From the NCBI GenBank assembly GCA_022702085.1, contig JAKONF010000084.1:1-6057 (forward strand): a stretch of DNA of 6,057 nt, in the 5' to 3' direction. This DNA is from Rickettsiaceae bacterium (GTDB lineage: Bacteria > Pseudomonadota > Alphaproteobacteria > Rickettsiales > Rickettsiaceae). The notes beneath the pieces were generated by a model, which was given only the letters and a program-made list of their open reading frames with translations, was not told where the DNA came from and searched no databases. This document shows positions 1 to 5,183 of the stretch, one piece after another (position 1 is the stretch's first letter; the number at the start of each line of letters is the position of its first letter). The position numbers were made by a program, and so were the translations under genes.

Positions 1-58
1 GTAGAGCTTTTAAGGGAGAAAGCGCAAATTCTGGCGTACCCATAAAGATGATCTTCAT
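1..58 (-). CDS. fmt: Methionyl-tRNA formyltransferase, N-terminal fragment (runs off left edge)
   Basis: Only the first 19 codons are in the window. They read MKIIFMGTPEFALSPLKAL, which matches the start of methionyl-tRNA formyltransferase: a first beta strand followed by the conserved F-M-G-T-P-E-F segment. The family transfers a formyl group from 10-formyl-tetrahydrofolate to Met-tRNA(fMet) in the cytoplasm before initiation. The ATG shares its A with the last base of the def stop codon (TAATG), a one-base overlap typical of translational coupling. An AAGG Shine-Dalgarno-like site lies 7 bases upstream, inside the end of def. The def-fmt order is common in bacteria and supports the call. 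The catalytic region lies outside the window, so intactness cannot be judged. Confidence 0.93.
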   Translation of the reverse strand, partial: MKIIFMGTPEFALSPLKAL

Positions 59-594
59 TAAGAGGCCTTAGAAAATTTTTTTAATTTTTGTAGTTTACGT
101 AAAACCACATCTTTTTTTACAGAGCTCAAATAATCAATGAGTAATTTGCCATCCAGATGATCCATTTCATGCTGAATAACGCGGGCCAACCAACCATCAG
201 CAGAAATAAATTTTTTGTTATTATCATAATCTAAGTATTCTATGGTTACTTCTTCTGGCCGTGGTACTTCAATTCTTTGCTCAGGTACCGATAGACATCC
301 TTCAAAAGCTGTTACCATTTCTTCTGAATGTCTAATAACAACTGGATTTGCTATATAAAGTGGATAAAAACCTTCAGGTCTAATTGTTTCATCGTCATTC
401 TGCAGATCCAAAACCATAACTCTTTTAAGCACACCAACTTGTACAGCAGCAAGGCCCGCAGCTCCACCATCATGAATCATCGTCTTCAACATATTATCCA
501 TCAATGCGCGTATCTTTTCATCGACCTTTTCTATAGGTAGAGATTTTTGTTTTAGAATTGGATCCGGCGCAGTAATTATTGATAAAATTGTCAT
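58..594 (-). CDS. def: Peptide deformylase
   Basis: This 178-residue cytoplasmic metalloenzyme removes the formyl group from the N-terminal methionine of new proteins. All three family motifs are visible: motif 1 as AAGLAAVQ (residues 45-52), motif 2 as EGCLS (98-102) with metal ligand Cys100, and motif 3 as QHEMDHLDG (141-149), whose HExxH supplies ligands His142 and His146 and catalytic Glu143. Length is normal for the family. The C-terminal helix (about 157-178) is Lys-rich. In motif 1 the usual first Gly of G-x-G-x-A-A-x-Q is Ala; from memory Rickettsia deformylases share this, so I read it as a lineage feature rather than damage. The ATG at 594 is preceded by no convincing Shine-Dalgarno site, but the protein starts where family members start (MTILSIITAPDPIL). 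A promoter lies 34 bases upstream, and fmt follows with a one-base overlap. Confidence 0.97.
   Translation of the reverse strand: MTILSIITAPDPILKQKSLPIEKVDEKIRALMDNMLKTMIHDGGAAGLAAVQVGVLKRVMVLDLQNDDETIRPEGFYPLYIANPVVIRHSEEMVTAFEGCLSVPEQRIEVPRPEEVTIEYLDYDNNKKFISADGWLARVIQHEMDHLDGKLLIDYLSSVKKDVVLRKLQKLKKFSKAS
66..69 (-). promoter_or_regulatory. Ribosome-binding site for fmt inside def
   Basis: On the minus strand AAGG lies 7 bases before the fmt ATG, within the Lys-Ala codons at the end of def. It fixes the fmt start at the base overlapping the def stop and suggests that ribosomes finishing def re-initiate on fmt. Confidence 0.6.
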
Positions 595-627
595 AGAGTA
601 TATTAATTATTTTTTTAGATATAAGCT

Positions 628-656
628 ATTATATCAAAATACTATCTATAAGTAAA
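628..656 (-). promoter_or_regulatory. Sigma70-type promoter for def-fmt
   Basis: On the minus strand a perfect TATAAT -10 box (633 down to 628) is preceded by a 17-base spacer and TTTACT (656 down to 651), which matches TTGACA at four of six positions. Transcription would start near 621, giving a leader of about 27 bases before the def ATG. A perfect -10 has appreciable chance frequency in AT-rich DNA, but the spacing, orientation and distance to the gene all fit. Confidence 0.6.
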
Positions 657-663
657 TCCAAGT

Positions 664-690
664 ATCAGTTAGTGATGTACCGATCAGTTA
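664..690. repeat. Direct repeat of ATCAGTTA, two copies 19 bases apart
   Basis: ATCAGTTA occurs at 664-671 and again at 683-690, a 19-base period close to two helical turns. A third copy, extended to ATCAGTTAGT as in the first one, lies at 1725-1734 just ahead of parE. I noticed no other copy in the window. The pair sits directly upstream of the def -35 box, where a regulator could bind. No regulator can be named, and chance is a real alternative for so short a repeat. Confidence 0.3.
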
Positions 691-790
691 TTAATAAATA
701 ATGATTAAATTAATAATAATTTAATATAGTTTTAACCTTTTGGAAGTTAAAATCACATTCGCATTTTGCATTTAAGATTTTAATTCATAA

Positions 791-795
791 AAAGG
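791..795 (+). promoter_or_regulatory. Ribosome-binding site of the unknown gene
   Basis: AAAGG ends 6 bases before the ATG at 802. It is among the better Shine-Dalgarno sites in this window, and it supports both the reality of the gene and the choice of start. No convincing promoter is paired with it. TATAGT at 725-730 and TAAAAT at 748-753 are -10-like, but neither has a good -35 at the right distance. Confidence 0.6.
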
Positions 796-801
796 TTAAT
801 A

Positions 802-1608
802 ATGAAAGTTCAAATTCCATCAATAACTCCAGTGCTAACTTTTAATTTCAAAGATTGGTTTGTTGATTCAACTAAAAAATTAACAGAGTTAGTTAAGAAG
901 TTTGATCAATTGAATGATAGAGATCAAACAAATCATTCATACGATGAGAATGTTTCTAATCTAAATCAAGCGCTTACTACTTTGAATGAAGCTGTTGGCA
1001 CAGTAAGAGCTAATTTGAATCAGGTCAATAAGCAGTATACGGATAACGACATAGTAGGAAAATTCGCTGAACTATCTAACAAAGTAATGTCATCATTAAA
1101 ATCTGTACATTTTGAGCAACCACAAATTAAAGAACTGAATAACAACCTTATACCGACTGAAAACACTGCATATGACCTTTATGAACTATATGGTTTGTAT
1201 GTAGTACAATATATTGTCAACATACCATCTGGCAGTCTTGCTAACCTTAGTTATAAGTTACTAACAGTTCAACACAATATTAATAATTTAAAAGACGGAT
1301 ATCATTTTGATTACTTTGCTATATTAATTGATGATCAATATTATGTTTTAAATATTGGTTTAGATACTAATCTTCTGATCAAATATCCAATTAATGTTAT
1401 TATAGATGGGGTACGTGACGAAGTAACAAATAATGGTACAAATGATCCAAAAACTTCTATAAATAATATTGCTGATATAACCAAAAATAGTATAAGCAAT
1501 GCAGTGCAGGACGACAAAAATTATGTGGAGCAAAATATGCTTGATGATTCAAGCCAATTATCAGGTGCAGATTCTCAAACATTACCATTTTATAATGCAA
1601 ATTTATAA
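802..1608 (+). CDS. Unknown coiled-coil protein, Asn-rich, no cysteine
   Basis: I do not recognise this 268-residue protein. It has a good ribosome-binding site, a long open frame and codon use like its neighbours, so it is probably real. There is no signal peptide or membrane segment. Two heptad stretches are visible: L27, L30, F34, L37, and then an unbroken a/d series V51, L54, L58, L61, V65, V68, L72, V75, indicating an oligomeric coiled coil. A Tyr-x-Leu run follows (Y124, Y127, Y130, Y133). Next comes a probably folded, beta-like region at about 133-205 with segments such as FAILIDDQYYVLNIGLD. The tail (about 206-268) is polar, Asn/Asp/Ser-rich and acidic. There are about 35 Asn (13%) and no Cys. 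No catalytic motif is evident. Candidates include a structural, phage-fibre-like or secreted effector protein; none is supported directly. The net acidic C-terminus does not look like the basic tail expected of many type IV effectors. Confidence 0.75.
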   Translation: MKVQIPSITPVLTFNFKDWFVDSTKKLTELVKKFDQLNDRDQTNHSYDENVSNLNQALTTLNEAVGTVRANLNQVNKQYTDNDIVGKFAELSNKVMSSLKSVHFEQPQIKELNNNLIPTENTAYDLYELYGLYVVQYIVNIPSGSLANLSYKLLTVQHNINNLKDGYHFDYFAILIDDQYYVLNIGLDTNLLIKYPINVIIDGVRDEVTNNGTNDPKTSINNIADITKNSISNAVQDDKNYVEQNMLDDSSQLSGADSQTLPFYNANL

Positions 1609-1611
1609 CAA

Positions 1612-1656
1612 ATTAGCTTTAAAAACACACTATTTTTACCTATAGTAACAGCTAAT
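1612..1656 (+). terminator. Imperfect hairpin after the unknown gene, possible weak terminator
   Basis: Just past the stop codon, ATTAGCT (1612-1618) can pair with AGCTAAT (1650-1656). Inside it ACTAT (1629-1633) pairs with ATAGT (1642-1646) around an 8-base loop. The two stems are separated by unequal unpaired stretches of 10 and 3 bases, and no clean T run follows, so intrinsic termination is doubtful. If it does not terminate, the unknown gene may be read through into parE. Confidence 0.25.
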
Positions 1657-1666
1657 CTGCAACTAA

Positions 1667-1694
1667 TTTTCATTATCAGTAATTAGTGTACAAT
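1667..1694 (+). promoter_or_regulatory. Candidate promoter for parE-ctpA
   Basis: TTTTCA (1667-1672, four of six matches to TTGACA) and TACAAT (1689-1694, five of six to TATAAT) are 16 bases apart and would start transcription near 1701, about 59 bases before parE. A second -10-like TTTAAT at 1734-1739 has no -35 at an acceptable distance. The call rests on consensus matching in AT-rich DNA. Confidence 0.35.
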
Positions 1695-1724
1695 AATGGT
1701 GATTAACTTGCTTTTTGGCTTTAA

Positions 1725-1734
1725 ATCAGTTAGT
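1725..1734. repeat. Third copy of the ATCAGTTA element, ahead of parE
   Basis: ATCAGTTAGT here is identical over ten bases to 664-673 in the other intergenic region. It lies between the candidate parE promoter and the start codon, a place where a bound protein could hinder transcription. It is short enough to be coincidence. Confidence 0.25.
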
Positions 1735-1759
1735 TTAATGAAAAAATATTTATTAAACA

Positions 1760-3739
1760 ATGCCGGATCTATTTAGCTTTGAAACCGTAAAGAAAAATAC
1801 TGTTAAAGATAACTACAGTGCTAAAGATATTGAAGTTCTAGAGGGACTTGAACCTGTAAGAAAAAGACCAGGTATGTATATTGGTGGTAGCGACGAAAAT
1901 GCTATGCACCATTTGGTTTCAGAAGTCTTAGATAATGCCATGGATGAAGCAGTAGCGGGTTTTGCTAGCCATATTTTTATCAAAATGAATGCCGATTATA
2001 GTATCACTATTGGAGATAATGGCAGAGGCATACCGGTAGATAATCATCCAAAATTCCCTGATAAATCAGCACTGGAAGTTATATTAACTACACTTCACTC
2101 TGGTGGTAAGTTCACCGATCAAGTATATCAAACTTCTGGTGGATTACACGGAGTAGGAATATCAGTAGTAAATGCTCTGGCAAGCCGTTTAAATATTGTT
2201 GTCTATCGTCAAGGCAAAGCATATTCACAAAATTATTCGAAAGGTAAACCACTTGATAAACTTACTGAGAGCGATGCTAATAAAAAGCTGAAAGGCACAG
2301 TAATCAACTTTATTCCTGATGAAGAAATTTTTGGTGATAAAGCTTGTTTTAGGCCATATAAAATTTATGAATTAGCCAAGTCAAAAGCCTATTTGCATAA
2401 AGGTATTGAAATCGATTGGGAATGCGAAGTATTAACCGACGAAAAAGTACCAGCAAAATGCACTATTCACTTTCCTGGCGGCTTAAAAGATTACTTAACT
2501 TCAAGGATGAAAAACAGCCCAGTTATCGGTAATGAAACTTTTTTTGGTGAAACAAATTCTTCTGTGGATCAGATTAAGATTGAATGGGCTATAGCATGGC
2601 ACGAAGATAATAATTTTATCCAATCTTATTGTAACACTATTCCAACTCCACAAGGTGGAACTCATGAGCAAGGTTTAAGAGCTGCACTGTTGCGTAGTTT
2701 TAAATTATATGGCGAAGCTACAAATGTTAAAAAAGCCCAAAATATAGTTATTGAAGATATATTAGATTCTGCATGTATTGTGTTGTCAATCTTTATTAAA
2801 GAACCTCAGTTTCAGGGCCAAACTAAAGAAAAATTGGTTAGTAACGGTATAAGCAAAGCTATTGAAAATATTTTTAAAGATCATTTAGATTATTGGTTAA
2901 GTGATAATAAGCAAGCTGCTAATAATATTTTAGAGAACATTATCAATGCTGCAGAAGTACGTATCAACAAAAAAAATGAAAAAAACATTTCACGTAAAAA
3001 TGCAACGCAAAAATTAAGATTACCAGGCAAACTAGCTGATTGTTCGCGCGAGAGTGCTGATGGTACAGAATTATTTATAGTTGAAGGTGATTCTGCAGGA
3101 GGTTCAGCTAAGCAGGCGAGAAACAGAGAAACGCAAGCTATATTACCCTTACGTGGTAAGATTTTGAATGTTGCTAATGCTACTGCAGAAAAAATTGCTC
3201 AAAATCAAGAATTACAAGATTTAGAAATTGCTCTTTCTTGTGGATCGATGGCGAAGTTTACTGAAGCTGATTTGCGTTACGGTAAAATTATCATTATGAC
3301 TGATGCAGATGTTGATGGCGCGCATATTGCTTCCTTGTTAATGACATTTTTTTATCTTAAAATGCCTAAGCTAATATCTCTGGGATATTTGTATATTGCT
3401 AAGCCACCATTGTATAGATTGACGCAAGGCACAAAAACTTACTATGCAACTGATGAAGAGCAGAAATTAAAGCTGATCAAAAAGCTTGAAAATTCTAGCA
3501 AAACCAAAATTGAGCTTGGTAGATTTAAAGGCCTTGGTGAAATGACTCCGGCTCAACTTAAGGAGACAACTATGAGTCCTAAAAATCGCATTCTATACAA
3601 AGTTACAATAGATGATTTTGAAAATACAAGTAAAACGGTGGATAATTTAATGGGTAAAAAACCAGAGAAACGTTTTGAGTTTATTCAATCTCAAGCATTA
3701 GCAAAAATGGATCAACTTATTAATAATCTAGATATTTAA
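1760..3739 (+). CDS. parE: DNA topoisomerase IV subunit B
   Basis: This 659-residue protein is the ATPase and metal-binding subunit of topoisomerase IV, which with ParC decatenates daughter chromosomes. The GHKL ATPase is intact: EVLDNAMDE (55-63) with catalytic Glu55 and Mg-binding Asn59, DNGRGIP (86-92), GGLHGVG (127-133), and the transducer-domain QTK loop (354-356). The TOPRIM domain has EGDSAGG (442-448), PLRGKILNV (463-471) and DADVDG (515-520); the tail has RFKGLGEM (588-595). The length of about 660, without the roughly 170-residue insert found in many proteobacterial GyrB proteins, and the Arg in PLRGK favour ParE over GyrB. The motifs alone do not fully exclude a short GyrB; from memory the sequence closely resembles Rickettsia ParE. 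The start at 1760 has no Shine-Dalgarno site but gives the expected N-terminus (MPDLFSF). ctpA follows after 8 bases. Confidence 0.93.
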   Translation: MPDLFSFETVKKNTVKDNYSAKDIEVLEGLEPVRKRPGMYIGGSDENAMHHLVSEVLDNAMDEAVAGFASHIFIKMNADYSITIGDNGRGIPVDNHPKFPDKSALEVILTTLHSGGKFTDQVYQTSGGLHGVGISVVNALASRLNIVVYRQGKAYSQNYSKGKPLDKLTESDANKKLKGTVINFIPDEEIFGDKACFRPYKIYELAKSKAYLHKGIEIDWECEVLTDEKVPAKCTIHFPGGLKDYLTSRMKNSPVIGNETFFGETNSSVDQIKIEWAIAWHEDNNFIQSYCNTIPTPQGGTHEQGLRAALLRSFKLYGEATNVKKAQNIVIEDILDSACIVLSIFIKEPQFQGQTKEKLVSNGISKAIENIFKDHLDYWLSDNKQAANNILENIINAAEVRINKKNEKNISRKNATQKLRLPGKLADCSRESADGTELFIVEGDSAGGSAKQARNRETQAILPLRGKILNVANATAEKIAQNQELQDLEIALSCGSMAKFTEADLRYGKIIIMTDADVDGAHIASLLMTFFYLKMPKLISLGYLYIAKPPLYRLTQGTKTYYATDEEQKLKLIKKLENSSKTKIELGRFKGLGEMTPAQLKETTMSPKNRILYKVTIDDFENTSKTVDNLMGKKPEKRFEFIQSQALAKMDQLINNLDI

Positions 3740-3742
3740 GGA
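3738..3742 (+). promoter_or_regulatory. Ribosome-binding site of ctpA overlapping the parE stop
   Basis: AAGGA begins within the TAA stop codon of parE and ends 5 bases before the ctpA ATG. Terminating parE ribosomes would sit over this site, so translation of the two genes is probably coupled. It also fixes the ctpA start. Confidence 0.75.
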
Positions 3743-3747
3743 CAGAT

Positions 3748-5091
3748 ATGAATAATCGCCTGATAGTGTTTGTAATATATTTGCTCTTTGCAAATTCTAC
3801 TTTAGCATTTACTAATATTAACCAAATATATTTTAATCAGTTTCAGGAAGTTTTTACGCGTATTCAGCAGAATTATGTAGATATACCTGATAAACAGAAG
3901 ATAACTGATGCAGCAATTAGTGGCATGCTCTCAGCTCTTGATCCATATTCAAGTTATTTTGTTGATGATGATTTAGATGACTTTGAAGCATCTATCAAAG
4001 GTGAGTTTGGTGGTATTGGTGTTGAGATAATGTTCGATGGTGGAGCCATCAAAATAATATCTCCTATCGATGATTTACCAGCTTATAGAGCAGGAATCAA
4101 AGCAGGAGATTATATAGTTGGTGTTAATGGTGAATTAGTATCAACGCTTGGCTTTAACAAAGCAGTAAAAGAAATGAGGGGAGAGCCTGGCACCAAAGTT
4201 AAGATTTTAGTTGCTAAAGAGGGTGAAACTAAACCAAGGGAAATAGAATTAACAAGAGAGCTTGTTAAAATGAAAACTGTTAAATCTTCTCTTGAAGATA
4301 ATAATATTGCTTATATAAGAATCACTACATTTAATAAACAAACCTATAGTAGTCTTATAACGCATTATAAAGATTTAGAAACTAAAGCTAAGGGTGGCAT
4401 TAAGGGAATAATCCTAGATGTCCGTAATAATCCAGGAGGCATACTTGAACAAGCGCAAGCAGTTACTGGGCTTTTTGTTAATTCTGGCGTAGTCTTAACT
4501 ACTAAAGGCAGAGATCCTAAAGAAGATAAGTCATACGATGTAGATAAATCAGCAATGAAAGCACCAGATGTACCAATGATAGTTTTGGTTAATGGGGGTT
4601 CTGCTTCTGCTTCTGAGATCGTTGCTGGTGCATTACAAGATTATAAAAGAGCTTTGATCCTTGGTACTAAATCTTTTGGCAAAGGATCAGTACAAACTTT
4701 CGCTGAAATAAAAAGTAGGAAAGCAGCAGCAATCAAAATCACAACTGCAAAATATTATACACCTAGTGGCCGTTCTATTCAAGGTGATGGCATTGAACCT
4801 GATATAGTAATTGAGCAACTTAAGTTAGAAAATAATGATAAAAAAGTAGAAGAAAAAAAGTTTTCTGATGATGTCTTAAAAACATATCTGAAAAATTCTA
4901 GCAATAAAGAAAAGGAAAAATCTGATAAAGATAACAAAGATATCGATAGAAATAATAAAAAAGGTGAAACAATTCCAGCATCTAAAAATAAAAAGGAAGA
5001 AAAAGAGCCTTCAGAACTTTATAAAACAGATTATCAATATGCAAGAGCTTACGATTTAATTCGTGGACTTATAATTAGTAAAGACAAATAG
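3748..5091 (+). CDS. ctpA: Carboxy-terminal processing protease (S41 family), secreted
   Basis: This 447-residue S41A serine protease cleaves proteins near their C-terminus in the periplasm. A Sec signal peptide is visible: short basic start, hydrophobic core at residues 5-15, and likely cleavage after Ala20 (STLA/FT). An N-terminal helical region carries ALDPYSSYF (63-71). The PDZ domain spans about 84-172, with the peptide-binding loop near GEFGGIGVEI (85-94) and KAGDYIVGVNG (118-128). The catalytic core holds DVRNNPGG (224-231), GGSASASEI (283-291) and SFGKGSVQ (309-316). By alignment from memory with E. coli Prc and Bacillus CtpB, Ser287 and Lys312 form the catalytic dyad, with Gln316 supporting. 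Residues about 360-425 are a Lys/Glu/Asp/Asn-rich low-complexity linker before the conserved-looking end helix YQYARAYDLIRG (429-440). The gene is 8 bases behind parE and probably co-transcribed with it. Natural substrates cannot be read from the sequence; envelope or cell-wall enzymes are likely from the family. Confidence 0.95.
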   Translation: MNNRLIVFVIYLLFANSTLAFTNINQIYFNQFQEVFTRIQQNYVDIPDKQKITDAAISGMLSALDPYSSYFVDDDLDDFEASIKGEFGGIGVEIMFDGGAIKIISPIDDLPAYRAGIKAGDYIVGVNGELVSTLGFNKAVKEMRGEPGTKVKILVAKEGETKPREIELTRELVKMKTVKSSLEDNNIAYIRITTFNKQTYSSLITHYKDLETKAKGGIKGIILDVRNNPGGILEQAQAVTGLFVNSGVVLTTKGRDPKEDKSYDVDKSAMKAPDVPMIVLVNGGSASASEIVAGALQDYKRALILGTKSFGKGSVQTFAEIKSRKAAAIKITTAKYYTPSGRSIQGDGIEPDIVIEQLKLENNDKKVEEKKFSDDVLKTYLKNSSNKEKEKSDKDNKDIDRNNKKGETIPASKNKKEEKEPSELYKTDYQYARAYDLIRGLIISKDK

Positions 5092-5098
5092 AGAATCG

Positions 5099-5135
5099 GA
5101 AGAGTAAATACTTTACCAATAAGCATTTGCTCTTC
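5099..5135 (+). terminator. Strong 11-bp hairpin after ctpA, possible terminator or processing site
   Basis: GAAGAGTAAAT (5099-5109) pairs with ATTTGCTCTTC (5125-5135) over all 11 positions, with one G-U wobble (5105 with 5129) and a 15-base loop. It begins 8 bases after the ctpA stop. It is followed by TAATTT rather than a long T run, so it may end the parE-ctpA transcript only partly, protect its 3' end, or serve as a processing site. Confidence 0.5.
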
Positions 5136-5150
5136 TAATTTCAAAATTAG
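5135..5150 (+). other. Small second hairpin next to the ctpA hairpin
   Basis: CTAATT (5135-5140) pairs with AATTAG (5145-5150) around a four-base TCAA loop, immediately after the larger hairpin and sharing its last base. It is AT-rich and weak alone, but stacked on the first stem it could form a tandem structure. The AT-rich run that follows (5151-5183) contains TATATT at 5154-5159, a -10-like hexamer without a matching -35. Confidence 0.3.
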
Positions 5151-5183
5151 ATTTATATTTTAGAAATATCAAAAATTTATTTT

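Noticed and set aside
328..540. A 70-codon plus-strand open frame inside def
   Set aside because: It lies wholly antisense to a well-supported peptide deformylase gene, has a low-complexity translation with no recognisable motif, and has no good ribosome-binding site. It is a shadow of def.
720..760. Promoter for the unknown gene at TATAGT (725-730) or TAAAAT (748-753)
   Set aside because: Each matches the -10 consensus at five of six positions, but no acceptable -35 box lies 16-18 bases upstream, and such hexamers are frequent in this composition.
595..801. A small RNA or tRNA gene in the divergent intergenic region
   Set aside because: The stretch is highly AT-rich, with no GC-rich stems, no tRNA-like arms and no strong inverted repeat. 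Only promoter-like boxes and the short ATCAGTTA repeat stand out.
1738..1776. A 12-codon open frame (MKKYLLNNAGSI) starting in the parE leader and ending inside parE in another frame
   Set aside because: It could act as an upstream open frame, but it has no Shine-Dalgarno site, and short ATG frames arise often by chance in such AT-rich leaders. Ribosome profiling or conservation would be needed to keep it.
1760..3739. GyrB rather than ParE
   Set aside because: The shared GHKL and TOPRIM motifs fit both, but the 659-residue length, the Arg in PLRGK and the close remembered likeness to Rickettsia ParE favour ParE.
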